64,000 bases of DNA from CBDCWO01 sp965223405 (GCA_965223405.1 CBDCWO010000006.1:3472001-3536000), one strand, 5' to 3'; positions 53,141 through 62,429 are shown, counted from the first letter of the stretch. Program-made: numbers and translations. The notes: generated by a model not told the origin, from the letters alone.

Positions 53141-53608
53141 ATGAGAAAAAGGAAACCTAAACTCAGAATCACCGATCCGGATCCCAGATACCAGGATATT
53201 ATGGTGACCAAATTTGTCAATAACTTAATGCGCAGGGGTAAGAAAAATCTTTCTTACCGATTGTTTTACGATGCGATGGATATTGTGAAGAAAAGAACCG
53301 AAGAAAATGAACATGAGGTATGGCAAAAAGCACTGAGTAATTGTACCCCACAAGTAGAAGTTCGCAGCAAGCGAATCGGAGGGGCTACCTTTCAGATTCC
53401 CATGGAAATACATCCTCGTCGTAAGACCTCTACCGGTATGAAATGGTTAATCCGGTTTGCCGCTCAGAGAAGTGGTAAGGGGATGGCTGAAAAATTGGCA
53501 GCCGAAATTATCGCTGCATCAAAAGGCGAAGGTGCTGCCGTAAAGAGAAAAGAAGATACCCACCGCATGGCGGAGGCGAATAAAGCATTTGCACACTTTA
53601 GAGCTTAA
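53141..53608 (+). CDS. rpsG: 30S ribosomal protein S7
   Basis: 155 aa, primary 16S rRNA 3'-domain binder at the head of the small subunit. RKRKPKLRITDPDPRYQDIMVTKFVNNLMRRGKK at the N-terminus (slightly longer than the E. coli form), ENEHEVWQKALSNCTPQVEVRSKRIGGATFQIP in the middle, and the HRMAEANKAFAHFRA end. Between rpsL and fusA as in other str operons. Confidence 0.98.
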   Translation: MRKRKPKLRITDPDPRYQDIMVTKFVNNLMRRGKKNLSYRLFYDAMDIVKKRTEENEHEVWQKALSNCTPQVEVRSKRIGGATFQIPMEIHPRRKTSTGMKWLIRFAAQRSGKGMAEKLAAEIIAASKGEGAAVKRKEDTHRMAEANKAFAHFRA

Positions 53609-53634
53609 ACTTTATCCAGAAGAAAGAGATTAAA

Positions 53635-55767
53635 ATGTCAAATTTAAAATTCACCAGAAATATTGGGATTGCCGCTCACATCGATGCTGGTAAAACAACG
53701 ACCACCGAGCGCGTCTTGTATTATACCGGACTGACCCATAAGATTGGTGAGGTACACGATGGTGCTGCCACCATGGATCACATGGAACAGGAGCAGGAAA
53801 GAGGTATTACCATTACTTCGGCAGCTACCAAGGTAAGTTGGAATTATAAAGATCACCCTTTTACCATAAACATTATTGACACTCCGGGACACGTTGACTT
53901 CACGGTTGAGGTTGAGCGGTCTTTAAGAGTTCTTGACGGTACCGTAGCCTTGTTTTGTGCTGTATCCGGTGTAGAACCACAATCCGAGACGGTATGGCGG
54001 CAGGCTGATCGTTACAAAGTACCGCGCTTGGCTTTCGTCAATAAGATGGATCGTTCCGGAGCAGACTTCTTTAATGTGGTGAGCGAAATAAAAGACAAAT
54101 TGGGGTCCAATGCGGTGCCAATGCAAGTTCCTATCGGAGCAGAAGACACTTTTCGCGGTGTGGTTGACCTGATTACCAATCAAGCCATCATCTGGAATGA
54201 AAAGGATCAGGGTATGACTTTTGAAGTAATAGAAATACCTGAAGATCTTAAAGATACTGTTGTTGAATACCGTGAAAAGTTATTGGAATCTGTAGCGGAA
54301 TATGATGAATCCTTAATGGAGAAATATTTTGAAGATCCCGATTCCATAACTGCAGAAGAAATCCGATCAGCGATCCGCCAAGCAGTGATTGATATGAGCA
54401 TTGTCCCGGTATTTGCAGGATCTGCTTTTAAAAATAAAGGCGTTCAGGCAGTACTGGATGCAGTATGTGCATTCCTTCCTTCACCAGTGGATGTTGACGC
54501 CATTACCGGTGTCAATCCAAATACTGAACAAGAAGAAATTCGCAAACCGGAACCGAATGCACCTTTTTCGGCTTTGGCTTTTAAAATAACCACGGATCCT
54601 TATGTGGGTAAGTTGGCCTTTATGCGTGTTTATTCCGGAACCTTGGAATCCGGATCCTATGTGCTTAATACACGATCGGGCAATAAAGAACGAATTTCGA
54701 GGCTGTATCAAATGCACGCCGATAAGCAAAATCCGGTAGAAAAAGTAGAAGCTGGGGACATTGCAGCTGCCGTTGGTTTTAAAGATATCCGTACGGGCGA
54801 CACCTTATGTGCTCTCGACAAGCCAATTGTATTAGAGAGTATGAGTTTCCCGGATCCGGTAATTGGAGTAGCCATCGAGCCTAAAACACAAAAGGATCTT
54901 GACAAACTGGGAATGGCGTTGGCGAAGTTGTCCGAAGAAGATCCTACTTTCCAAGTAAGATATGACGAGGAAACGAATCAAACGGTCATCAGTGGTATGG
55001 GTGAATTGCATCTGGAAATCATTGTCGACCGACTTAAAAGAGAATTTAAGGTAGAATGTAACCAGGGTGCACCCCAGGTGAATTATAAAGAAGCACTAAC
55101 CACTACTGTAGACCACCGTGAGCGACTGAAAAAACAAACGGGAGGATCCGGATTATTTGCAGATATGCAATTTGAGATAGGCCCAGCAGATCAGGAGTTT
55201 TTGGATTCAGACGATTTTAAAACCGGTAAGGTCAAATTGCAGTTTGTCAATGCGATCACCGGAGGCTCTATTCCAAGAGAACTTATTCCGGCAGTAATTA
55301 AGGGTTTTACCATGTCGATGTCTAATGGGCCATTGGCCGGATTTTCTTTAGATAGTATGAAGGTGAGAGTCTATGACGGATCCACGCATCCGGTGGACTC
55401 CAAACCGATAGCTTTTGAGCTCTGCGCAAAAGAAGGATATCGTGCTGCTGCATCAAAAGCCAAGCCGGTTATTCTCGAGCCCATCATGAAACTGGAGATT
55501 GTCTGTCCGGAAGAATATGTTGGACCTGTAATTGGTGATTTAAATCGTCGCAGGGGATTGCCGAAAGGTCAGTTACCCAGACCAGGTTCTGCAGTGGCTA
55601 TACAAGCTGATGTACCACTCGCTGAAATGTTTGGTTATGTAACTCAGCTGAGAACCATTACTTCAGGAAGAGCGAGTTCTTCGATGGAATTTTCACATTT
55701 TGCCCCTGTTCCTCGAAACATTTCTACTGAAGTGATTGAAAAAGCGAGAGGGGCAGTAAAAGTATAA
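53635..55767 (+). CDS. fusA: Translation elongation factor G
   Basis: 710 aa translocation GTPase, full length. G1 AHIDAGKTT (residues ~13-21), G2 with RGITITSAAT, G3 DTPGHVDF, G4 NKMDRSG, then domains II-V with the GGSGLFADMQFEIGP domain-IV tip region and the EYVGPVIGDLNRRRG domain-V part. Follows rpsG by 26 bp. No tuf gene lies between it and rpsJ, unlike the enterobacterial order. Confidence 0.98.
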   Translation: MSNLKFTRNIGIAAHIDAGKTTTTERVLYYTGLTHKIGEVHDGAATMDHMEQEQERGITITSAATKVSWNYKDHPFTINIIDTPGHVDFTVEVERSLRVLDGTVALFCAVSGVEPQSETVWRQADRYKVPRLAFVNKMDRSGADFFNVVSEIKDKLGSNAVPMQVPIGAEDTFRGVVDLITNQAIIWNEKDQGMTFEVIEIPEDLKDTVVEYREKLLESVAEYDESLMEKYFEDPDSITAEEIRSAIRQAVIDMSIVPVFAGSAFKNKGVQAVLDAVCAFLPSPVDVDAITGVNPNTEQEEIRKPEPNAPFSALAFKITTDPYVGKLAFMRVYSGTLESGSYVLNTRSGNKERISRLYQMHADKQNPVEKVEAGDIAAAVGFKDIRTGDTLCALDKPIVLESMSFPDPVIGVAIEPKTQKDLDKLGMALAKLSEEDPTFQVRYDEETNQTVISGMGELHLEIIVDRLKREFKVECNQGAPQVNYKEALTTTVDHRERLKKQTGGSGLFADMQFEIGPADQEFLDSDDFKTGKVKLQFVNAITGGSIPRELIPAVIKGFTMSMSNGPLAGFSLDSMKVRVYDGSTHPVDSKPIAFELCAKEGYRAAASKAKPVILEPIMKLEIVCPEEYVGPVIGDLNRRRGLPKGQLPRPGSAVAIQADVPLAEMFGYVTQLRTITSGRASSSMEFSHFAPVPRNISTEVIEKARGAVKV

Positions 55768-55799
55768 CTATTTGAATTATTGATATTTTATAAAGGGTT

Positions 55800-56108
55800 A
55801 TGAATCAAAAGATAAGAATCAAACTTCGTTCGTACGACCACAATTTAGTGGATAAGTCAACGGAGAAAATCGTTAAGACGGTTCGATCAAGCGGTGCGGT
55901 AGTCACCGGTCCGATTCCGCTGCCCACGGAGAGAGAGGTGTTCACTGTATTGCGCTCCCCGCATGTGAATAAGAAATCCCGTGAGCAGTTTCAACTACGG
56001 ACTCACAAGCGTCTTATCGAAATTTATACACCTACACCAAAAACAGTGGACGCTTTATCAAGACTAGAGCTTCCCAGCGGTGTGGATATTCAGGTTAAGT
56101 TAACCTAG
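55800..56108 (+). CDS. rpsJ: 30S ribosomal protein S10 (NusE)
   Basis: 102 aa, head protein of the small subunit, which also acts as NusE with NusB in antitermination. KIRIKLRSYDHNLVDKSTEKIV, GPIPLPTEREVFTVLRSPHVNKKSREQFQLRTHKRL and the LPSGVDIQVKL ending are canonical. Starts 32 bp after fusA; first gene of the S10 part. An 84-bp gap with short inverted repeats separates it from rplC. Confidence 0.98.
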   Translation: MNQKIRIKLRSYDHNLVDKSTEKIVKTVRSSGAVVTGPIPLPTEREVFTVLRSPHVNKKSREQFQLRTHKRLIEIYTPTPKTVDALSRLELPSGVDIQVKLT

Positions 56109-56192
56109 GAATTCGAATTATCGAAGTTTTTAATTCGGATGCTCACTTTGTAAGTGGTATCCTGTTTATCTGTCAATTGAAAAAATTGTATT

Positions 56193-56813
56193 GTGGACGG
56201 AATAATTGGTAAAAAAATAGGGATGACCAGCATCTTTGATGATGCAGGGAAAAATGTAGCTTGTACTATTGTTCAAGCAGGCCCCAATGTGGTAACCCAG
56301 GTGAAAACCGAAGATACCGATGGTTATTATGCGTTGCAAGTAGCCTTTGGAGACAAAAAGGTAAAAAATACCACCAAACCACTATTAGGTCATTTTGAAA
56401 AAGCGGGAACAGCTCCTAAGAAATATGTATGTGAATTCAGGGATTGTTCCTTTGAAAAAAGTATTGGCGACCTGGTGAAAGTGGAAGAAGTACTGGAAGA
56501 GGGAGATATTGTGGATGCCGTAGGAATTTCCAAGGGTAAAGGCTTTCAAGGAGTAGTAAAGCGACATGGATTTGCCGGAGTTGGTCAAGCTACTCATGGA
56601 CAGCATAACCGAAACCGGGCCCCTGGATCAATCGGAGCTTCTTCCTATCCTTCCCGCGTTTTTAAGGGAATGAAGATGGGAGGTCGTATGGGTGGTAACC
56701 GAACGAAGATTACCAATCTGAGAGTTTTGAAAGTATTTCCGGAACAAAATGTAGTCCTTATCCAGGGAGCCGTTCCTGGTTATAAAGGCTCTTTTGTAAT
56801 TATTGAAAAATAA
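56193..56813 (+). CDS. rplC: 50S ribosomal protein L3
   Basis: 206 aa. The start is GTG at 56193 (DGIIGKKIGMTSIFDDAG follows directly, the canonical N-terminus); no ATG is available. The extension that reaches the peptidyl transferase centre is seen as VKRHGFAGVGQATHGQHNRNRAPG, including the glutamine commonly methylated, and KMGGRMGGNRTKI. It overlaps no neighbour; rplD follows after 7 bp. Confidence 0.98.
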   Translation: MDGIIGKKIGMTSIFDDAGKNVACTIVQAGPNVVTQVKTEDTDGYYALQVAFGDKKVKNTTKPLLGHFEKAGTAPKKYVCEFRDCSFEKSIGDLVKVEEVLEEGDIVDAVGISKGKGFQGVVKRHGFAGVGQATHGQHNRNRAPGSIGASSYPSRVFKGMKMGGRMGGNRTKITNLRVLKVFPEQNVVLIQGAVPGYKGSFVIIEK

Positions 56814-56820
56814 GAGTACC

Positions 56821-57441
56821 ATGAAATTGGACATTATAAACATTCAGGGAGAAAAGACCGGTAAATCTGTAGAACTGCCGGCGGATACTTTTAACATTGA
56901 GCCAAATGAACATGCTATGTATTTAGCAGTAAAACAATATTTGGCTAATCAAAGACAAGGTACCCACAAAGCTAAAGAACGAAGTGAAATTTCTGGATCC
57001 ACACGTAAAATCAAAAAACAAAAAGGTACAGGTACGGCTAGAGCAGGATCTATCAAAAATGCCATATTCCGTGGTGGTCCCAGAGTATTCGGTCCCAGAC
57101 CAAGAGATTATAGTCTTAAGCTCAATAAGAAAGTTAAAGCATTAGCCCGAAACTCAGCTCTTTCGGTAAAAGCAGCCTCAGGAAGTATTGTGGTATTAGA
57201 GGATTTTACGTTTGATGCGCCAAAAACCAGGGAATACCTCGGTGTTTTACAAAATTTAGAATCGGCGGAACAAAAGACATTGTTTGTTACCGGTGATTAT
57301 GATGCTAATCTGCACCTTTCCAGCCGGAATCTAAAAAGAAGCAAAGTAGTAAATGTAAAGGATCTGAGCACTTATGCGGTCTTGAACGCAGATAAATTGA
57401 TTTTATCGGAGAGTTCAGTCGCTCATTTTAATAATAGCTAA
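56821..57441 (+). CDS. rplD: 50S ribosomal protein L4
   Basis: 206 aa from the ATG at 56821; the longer open frame from 56803 overlaps rplC and lacks support. The long exit-tunnel loop is visible as ERSEISGSTRKIKKQKGTGTARAGSIKNAIFRGGPRVFGPRPRDY, and the C-terminal domain ends DADKLILSESSVAHF-like. In some bacteria L4 represses the S10 operon; no such leader was recognised here. Confidence 0.98.
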   Translation: MKLDIINIQGEKTGKSVELPADTFNIEPNEHAMYLAVKQYLANQRQGTHKAKERSEISGSTRKIKKQKGTGTARAGSIKNAIFRGGPRVFGPRPRDYSLKLNKKVKALARNSALSVKAASGSIVVLEDFTFDAPKTREYLGVLQNLESAEQKTLFVTGDYDANLHLSSRNLKRSKVVNVKDLSTYAVLNADKLILSESSVAHFNNS

Positions 57442-57459
57442 TCAGAAAATCAGGATATC

Positions 57460-57756
57460 ATGGCAAAGAGAATTATTATAAAACCCATCATTACTGAAAA
57501 AGCGGATAAGGTTTCAGAAGATTTAGGTAAATATAGCTTTGTAGTGGCAAAAGATGCTAATAAAATCGAAATCCGAAAAGCAGTTGAGGCTATGTACAAC
57601 GTCAGTGTGGAATCGGTCAACACGATGGTCGTACCTGGTAAGTCGAAACGAAGAAATACCAAGAGTGGTGTGTTGATGGGGAAAACCCCATCTTACAAAA
57701 AAGCGGTCGTGTCAGTAGCTGATGGAGAGATCATTGATTTTTATGAAGATATTTAA
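57460..57756 (+). CDS. rplW: 50S ribosomal protein L23
   Basis: 98 aa. IIIKPIITEKADKVSEDLGKYSFVVAKDANKIEIRKAVEAMYNV is the canonical N-terminal half, MVVPGKSKRRNTKSGVLMGKTPSYKKAVV the tunnel-facing loop. L23 lies at the exit tunnel and docks trigger factor and SRP. 18 bp after rplD. Confidence 0.98.
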   Translation: MAKRIIIKPIITEKADKVSEDLGKYSFVVAKDANKIEIRKAVEAMYNVSVESVNTMVVPGKSKRRNTKSGVLMGKTPSYKKAVVSVADGEIIDFYEDI

Positions 57757-57800
57757 ATAGAATAGAAATAGAGAGATCGAGATTCTAAAAAATAAAGAAA

Positions 57801-58628
57801 ATGCCAGTTAAAAAATTTAAACCAGTAACTCCCGGATCTCGCTTTCGAGTGGGTAATTCCTTTAGTGAAATTACTACGGATAGTCCGGAAAAGAGCTTGT
57901 TGAGGCCTAAATCCAAATCGGGAGGTCGTAACCATAGAGGTAAAATGACTCAACGACATTTAGGTGGTGGACATAAAAAACGCTATCGGTTAATCGATTT
58001 TAAGAGGGACAAAGAAGGTATTCCAGCGAATGTAAAAACCATAGAATACGACCCAAACCGGTCTGCATTCATTGCTTTACTGGCATATGCTGACGGTGAA
58101 AAACGATACATTATAGCTCCCGATAAATTAAAAGTAGGCGACCGTGTAATTTCGGGAAAAACAGCCGGACCCCAAATTGGTAATTCCATGTATCTATCCG
58201 AAATTCCTCTAGGATCAGATATTCACTGTGTGGAGATGTATCCCGGGAAAGGAGCTTCTTTGGCACGAAGTGCCGGAACCAATGCGGTACTTATGGGTAG
58301 AGAAGGGAAGTATGCTGTTGTAAAACTACCTTCCGGAGAAGTCAGAAGAGTGCTGTTGACTTGCAAAGCAACTTTCGGACGAACATCCAATCCCGATCAC
58401 GGTCAGCAACAGTTTGGTAAGGCGGGAAGGAAAAGATGGATCGGCAAGCGACCCAAAGTGAGAGGGGTGGCAATGAATCCCGTAGATCATCCCATGGGAG
58501 GAGGTGAAGGAAGAGCCTCAGGTGGTCATCCTAGATCAAGAGGTGGAATTATGGCTAAAGGACAAAAAACCCGTAAACCTCATAAGCAGTCCGATCGATT
58601 AATTATAAGTAAAAGAAAATCTAAATAA
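57801..58628 (+). CDS. rplB: 50S ribosomal protein L2
   Basis: 275 aa, full length. RNHRGKMTQRHLGGGHKKRYRLIDFKRDKEG in the N-terminal part, the OB and SH3-like middle, and MNPVDHPMGGGEG with the histidine needed for peptidyl transferase assembly near residue 229. The basic tail KGQKTRKPHKQSDRLIISKRK is normal. 44 bp after rplW. Confidence 0.98.
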   Translation: MPVKKFKPVTPGSRFRVGNSFSEITTDSPEKSLLRPKSKSGGRNHRGKMTQRHLGGGHKKRYRLIDFKRDKEGIPANVKTIEYDPNRSAFIALLAYADGEKRYIIAPDKLKVGDRVISGKTAGPQIGNSMYLSEIPLGSDIHCVEMYPGKGASLARSAGTNAVLMGREGKYAVVKLPSGEVRRVLLTCKATFGRTSNPDHGQQQFGKAGRKRWIGKRPKVRGVAMNPVDHPMGGGEGRASGGHPRSRGGIMAKGQKTRKPHKQSDRLIISKRKSK

Positions 58629-58634
58629 TAAACA

Positions 58635-58904
58635 ATGGCTCGTTCAATTAAAAAGGGACCGTATATCTTTCACAAATTGTTAGATAAGGTAGAAAAAGCT
58701 CAACAATCGGGAAAGAAATCGGTCATAAAAACCTGGTCGCGATCTTCCATGATCATTCCGGATATGGTAGGTCTTACTATAGCCGTACACAACGGGAAAA
58801 ATTTTGTTCCGGTTTTTATTACAGAAAATATGGTAGGCCATAAGTTGGGGGAATTTGCACCAACCCGGGTATTCCGTGGCCACGCCGGAAATAGGAGACG
58901 ATAA
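58635..58904 (+). CDS. rpsS: 30S ribosomal protein S19
   Basis: 89 aa, head protein that forms a complex with S13. ARSIKKGPYIFHKLLDKV start, IKTWSRSSMIIPDMVGLTIAVHNGKNFVPVFITENMVGHKLGEFAPTR, RGHAGNRR end. Only 6 bp after the rplB stop, so translation is probably coupled. Confidence 0.98.
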   Translation: MARSIKKGPYIFHKLLDKVEKAQQSGKKSVIKTWSRSSMIIPDMVGLTIAVHNGKNFVPVFITENMVGHKLGEFAPTRVFRGHAGNRRR

Positions 58905-58939
58905 CCATTAACTAATACAAAATTTGTAAATAAAGCAAA

Positions 58940-59329
58940 ATGGAAGCAGTATCAAAATTAAAAAATTGCCCCATGTCGGCTCGAAAGATGAGATTGGTTG
59001 TGGATACGATCAGAGGGAAACAGGTGGAAGAAGCCTTGAACATCTTAAGATTTACCAAACAAGAAGCTGCCGAATGGGTAGAAAAAGTATTGTTGTCCGC
59101 CATTGCGAATTGGGAAATTAAAAATGGATCCGCCAGTGCTGAAGATTATGACTTGGTTATAAAAACAGCTCTAGTCGATGAAGCTACACCTTTAAAAAGA
59201 TATAGGCCTGCTCCCCATGGAAGAGCACATCGTATCCGCAAAAGAAACAACCACCTAACCTTAATAGTAGAAAATCAAGTTCCGGTGGGTGATGATCTAT
59301 TAGTAGAAAATATTGGTGAAGAAGAATAA
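58940..59329 (+). CDS. rplV: 50S ribosomal protein L22
   Basis: 129 aa. KLKNCPMSARKMRLVVDTIRGKQVEEALNILRFT, then the tunnel hairpin DEATPLKRYRPAPHGRAHRIRKRNNHLTLIV, whose tip lines the macrolide region. The C-terminal acidic tail (DDLLVENIGEEE) is longer than in E. coli. 35 bp after rpsS. Confidence 0.98.
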   Translation: MEAVSKLKNCPMSARKMRLVVDTIRGKQVEEALNILRFTKQEAAEWVEKVLLSAIANWEIKNGSASAEDYDLVIKTALVDEATPLKRYRPAPHGRAHRIRKRNNHLTLIVENQVPVGDDLLVENIGEEE

Positions 59330-59363
59330 ATCATTCAAATAAGTAATATTAAAATCCAGATAA

Positions 59364-60056
59364 ATGGGTCAAAAAACAAATCCAATTGGTAATCGCTTAG
59401 GAATCATCCGTGGTTGGGAATCCAACTGGTTTGGGGGAAAAGATATGGCTGACAAAGTGGTCGAAGATGAAAAAATAAGAAAATATCTTTTTGCCCGTGT
59501 CAACAAAGGGGGAATTGCCAGAATTATTATCGAAAGAACACTCAAAAGAGTGACTGTTACTATTCATACTTCCAGACCCGGTATTATTATCGGAAAAGGT
59601 GGTTCGGAAGTAGACCAAATTCGGGAGGAATTGAAAAAGCTTACTGGAAAAGATGTCCAGATTAATATAATTGAAATACGGAAACCCGAACTGGATGCCG
59701 CAATTGTCGGCGAATCTGTTGGAAAGCAGATCGAATCCAGAATGAATTATCGACGGGCGATAAAAATGGCTATTCAATCGACGATGAGAGCTGGGGCAGA
59801 AGGGATAAAAGTAAGGATTTCCGGGCGGTTAAATGGTGCGGAGATGGCTCGATCTGAAGAATATAAGGACGGCCGAACTCCATTGCATACTTTCCGTGCG
59901 GATATCGATTATGCCTTATATGAAGCGCAGACTGTTTATGGAAAAATAGGAATCAAGGTTTGGATTTGTAAAGGAGAAGTTTTAGGTAAACGAGATCTGT
60001 CTCCAAATGCAGGGATTGTGAAGAAACAAAGGACTGGTCGCAAGAAGAGAAAGTAA
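59364..60056 (+). CDS. rpsC: 30S ribosomal protein S3
   Basis: 230 aa. GQKTNPIGNRLGIIRGWESNWF start, KH domain around RPGIIIGKGGSEVDQIREELKKLTG (GxxG loop present), C-terminal domain with GLNGAEMARSEEYKDGRTPLHTFRADIDYA-like sequence (here SGRLNGAEMAR), tail KKQRTGRKKRK. mRNA entry-site helicase component. 34 bp after rplV. Confidence 0.98.
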   Translation: MGQKTNPIGNRLGIIRGWESNWFGGKDMADKVVEDEKIRKYLFARVNKGGIARIIIERTLKRVTVTIHTSRPGIIIGKGGSEVDQIREELKKLTGKDVQINIIEIRKPELDAAIVGESVGKQIESRMNYRRAIKMAIQSTMRAGAEGIKVRISGRLNGAEMARSEEYKDGRTPLHTFRADIDYALYEAQTVYGKIGIKVWICKGEVLGKRDLSPNAGIVKKQRTGRKKRK

Positions 60057-60089
60057 ACAGGAAAATTAGAAATATATCTAAAAAGATAG

Positions 60090-60097
60090 TACCTTTG
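60090..60097 (+). promoter_or_regulatory. Possible internal -7 element ahead of rplP
   Basis: TACCTTTG in the 85-bp rpsC-rplP gap matches TAnnTTTG, but no TTTG was found 19-21 nt upstream. If used, it would give the rplP-distal genes an extra promoter. Weak evidence. Confidence 0.25.
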
Positions 60098-60141
60098 CCA
60101 AACTTTTTCAAAAGGGGTAAGGTTCAGTAAAATTAACCGAA

Positions 60142-60558
60142 ATGTTACAGCCAAAAAGGACAAAATATCGCAAACGACAGAAAGGAAGAATTCGAAAGCT
60201 TGCCAAGCGAGGAAGTACTCTGGCTTTTGGAACCTTTGGCTTGAAGTCCTTGCAACCAGGGTATATAACCAGTAGGCAAATAGAAGCAGCTCGTATCGCC
60301 ATGACCCGGTTTATGAAAAGGGAAGGAAATGTATGGATTCGGATATTCCCGGATAAACCCATTACCAAAAAACCACAGGAAGTAAGGATGGGAAAAGGAA
60401 AAGGGCCTTTGGATCATTACGTTGCAGTAGTTGAACCAGGTCGGATCATGTTTGAGTTGGATGGAGTAAGTAGAGAAGTAGCTAATGAAGCCTTAAGATT
60501 GGCAGCCCAAAAATTACCGGTATTAACCAAAGTAGCTGTGAGAAGGGATTTTAAATAA
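60142..60558 (+). CDS. rplP: 50S ribosomal protein L16
   Basis: 138 aa, near the A-site tRNA elbow. LQPKRTKYRKRQKGRIRKLAKRGSTLAFGTFGLKSLQPGYITSRQIEAARIAMTRFMKREGNVWIRIFPDKPITKKPQEVRMGKGKG-type blocks are complete. The 85-bp gap before it is the largest in this part of the operon and carries a possible internal promoter element. Confidence 0.98.
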   Translation: MLQPKRTKYRKRQKGRIRKLAKRGSTLAFGTFGLKSLQPGYITSRQIEAARIAMTRFMKREGNVWIRIFPDKPITKKPQEVRMGKGKGPLDHYVAVVEPGRIMFELDGVSREVANEALRLAAQKLPVLTKVAVRRDFK

Positions 60559-60579
60559 TCAAGTTAAGTATTAAGCATT

Positions 60580-60837
60580 ATGCCCAGTAAAAAATATTTG
60601 GAATTACAGGATTTCACCACCGATGATTTGAAATCAGAATTGGATGAAACTGTAACACAGTACCAAAAATTAAATTTCGATCATACCATTAAAGGTTTGG
60701 ATAACCCTTTAAGACTAAGGGAAGTACGACGTGATATTGCCAGAATTAAGACCGAACTGAAGAAAAGGCAGTTAAGCCAACTGACGGAAGAGCAATTAGG
60801 AAATCGAACTAAAATAAGAGCCCGTAGGCGAAAATAG
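60580..60837 (+). CDS. rpmC: 50S ribosomal protein L29
   Basis: 85 aa, longer than the usual 63-70. A helical hairpin with YLELQDFTTDDLKSELDETVTQYQKLNFDHTIKGLDNPLRLREVRRDIARIKTEL as the conserved core; the extra length is a C-terminal basic extension (EEQLGNRTKIRARRRK). 22 bp after rplP. Confidence 0.95.
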   Translation: MPSKKYLELQDFTTDDLKSELDETVTQYQKLNFDHTIKGLDNPLRLREVRRDIARIKTELKKRQLSQLTEEQLGNRTKIRARRRK

Positions 60838-60869
60838 AATTAGCAAGCTAAGTTTTGAAATAATTTTCA

Positions 60870-61124
60870 ATGGAGAAAAAACAGCGTAAAACTAGAATCG
60901 GTATTGTTTCCAGTAACAAAATGGAAAAATCCATAACTCTTTCCGTGGTTAGAAGATTGCGTCACCCAATCTACGGTAAATATGTAAAAAAGACCAAAAA
61001 ATTTATGGCCCACGATGAGAATAACGATTGTAACATTGGAGATACGGTCAAGATTATGGAAACCCGGCCATTGAGTGCTAAGAAAAGGTGGAGAGTAGTT
61101 GAAATTATAGAAAGAGCTAAATAG
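60870..61124 (+). CDS. rpsQ: 30S ribosomal protein S17
   Basis: 84 aa OB-fold primary 16S rRNA binder. KTRIGIVSSNKMEKSITLSVVRRLRHPIYGKYVKKTKKFMAHDENNDCNIGDTVKIMETRPLSAKKRWRVVEIIE-type sequence is full length. 33 bp after rpmC. Confidence 0.98.
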   Translation: MEKKQRKTRIGIVSSNKMEKSITLSVVRRLRHPIYGKYVKKTKKFMAHDENNDCNIGDTVKIMETRPLSAKKRWRVVEIIERAK

Positions 61125-61148
61125 CAGAAATTATTAAATAATTTTAAA

Positions 61149-61514
61149 ATGATACAGCAAGAGTCTCGGTTAAATGTAGCAGATAACAGTGGAGCCAAAG
61201 AAGTCCTCTGTATTCGTGTATTAGGGGGTACTAAGCGAAGATATGCTTCCATTGGGGATAAAATCGTGGTGACAGTGAAGAGTGCTTCTCCAGGTGGATT
61301 AAAAAAAGGAACAGTCTCAAAAGCTGTAGTGGTTAGAACGAAAAAAGAAATTAGACGAAAAGACGGTTCTTATATTCGATTTGATGATAACGCTGTAGTG
61401 TTATTAACTGCGACCGACGAACCACGAGGTACCCGAATATTTGGACCGGTGGCTAGAGAATTGAGAGACAAAGATTTTATGCGTATTGTATCACTTGCAC
61501 CAGAAGTGCTCTAA
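61149..61514 (+). CDS. rplN: 50S ribosomal protein L14
   Basis: 121 aa. MIQQESRLNVADNSGAKEV start, VLGGTKRRYASIGDKIVVTVKSASPGG, GSYIRFDDNAVVLLTATDEPRGTRIFGPVARELRDKDFMRIVSLAPEVL end. Conserved throughout. First gene of the spc-type block in many bacteria; here continuous with rpsQ (24 bp). Confidence 0.98.
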   Translation: MIQQESRLNVADNSGAKEVLCIRVLGGTKRRYASIGDKIVVTVKSASPGGLKKGTVSKAVVVRTKKEIRRKDGSYIRFDDNAVVLLTATDEPRGTRIFGPVARELRDKDFMRIVSLAPEVL

Positions 61515-61521
61515 CTGTTGA

Positions 61522-61863
61522 ATGATGAGTAAGCAGAAAAAAATGCAAATACAAAAATTTCACATCAAAAAGGGAGACCAGGTGATTGTGAACGCCGGAG
61601 AATACAAAGGAGTAAAAGGTGAAGTTCTTGAAGTTTTACCCAAAAAATACACAGCTATTGTAGATGGAGTAAACTTGGCAAAGAAACATATGAAGCCTAC
61701 CAATGAGAATCCTGGCGGTATCAAGGAAATAAACAGACCTATACACCTTTCCAACCTAAATGTAGTCGATCCAAAATCCGGAGAGGCAACTCGAGTAGGA
61801 CGGCGTATTGAAAACGATAAGTTGGTGAGATATTCTAAAAAGTCTGGTGAAATTTTAAAATAA
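61522..61863 (+). CDS. rplX: 50S ribosomal protein L24
   Basis: 113 aa with an assembly-initiator KOW motif (FHIKKGDQVIVNAGEYKGVKGEVLEVLP). Two adjacent ATGs (61522, 61525) are equivalent starts. IDEN-type GIKEINRPIHLSNLNVVDPKSGEATRVGRRIE follows. The stop TAA overlaps the rplE ATG by one base (TAATG). Confidence 0.98.
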   Translation: MMSKQKKMQIQKFHIKKGDQVIVNAGEYKGVKGEVLEVLPKKYTAIVDGVNLAKKHMKPTNENPGGIKEINRPIHLSNLNVVDPKSGEATRVGRRIENDKLVRYSKKSGEILK

Positions 61864-62420
61864 TGAGCTATAAACCTAGATTGAAGACCTTTTATCAAAA
61901 GGAAGTAATTCCAAAACTAATTGAAAAATTTCAGTATAAATCGGTAATGCAGGTCCCCAAGATTGAAAAAATATGTATCAATCAGGGAGTTGGTGGTGCT
62001 ACCCAGGATAAAAAATTGGTAGACGTAGCAGTGAAAGAACTAACGAGTATCGCCGGACAGAAAGCATTGGTAACCATTGCGAAAAAATCCGTTTCTAACT
62101 TTAAACTTAGGGAAGGAATGCCAATTGGAGCCAAAGTAACGCTGCGTCAAGATAAAATGTATGAATTTCTCGATCGCTTGATTACCGTGGCCTTACCACG
62201 AGTAAGGGATTTTAGAGGAATCAACGACAAAGCATTTGATGGAAGAGGAAATTACACCTTAGGAATTACCGAGCAGATTATTTTTCCGGAAATAGATTTG
62301 GATAAAATTTCTCGTATTTCCGGACTGGACATTACTATAGTAACCTCAGCTTCTACGGATAATGAAGCATTGGAACTTTTAAAATTGATGGGACTTCCAT
62401 TTAAGAATCAAAGAAACTAA
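61863..62420 (+). CDS. rplE: 50S ribosomal protein L5
   Basis: 185 aa, 5S rRNA-binding protein. KPRLKTFYQKEVIPKLIEKFQYKSVMQVPKIEKICINQGVG, GAKVTLRQDKMYEFLDRLITVALPRVRDFRGIN and NYTLGITEQIIFPEIDLDKI are canonical. Overlaps rplX by one base. Confidence 0.98.
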   Translation: MSYKPRLKTFYQKEVIPKLIEKFQYKSVMQVPKIEKICINQGVGGATQDKKLVDVAVKELTSIAGQKALVTIAKKSVSNFKLREGMPIGAKVTLRQDKMYEFLDRLITVALPRVRDFRGINDKAFDGRGNYTLGITEQIIFPEIDLDKISRISGLDITIVTSASTDNEALELLKLMGLPFKNQRN

Positions 62421-62429
62421 TAAAACTAT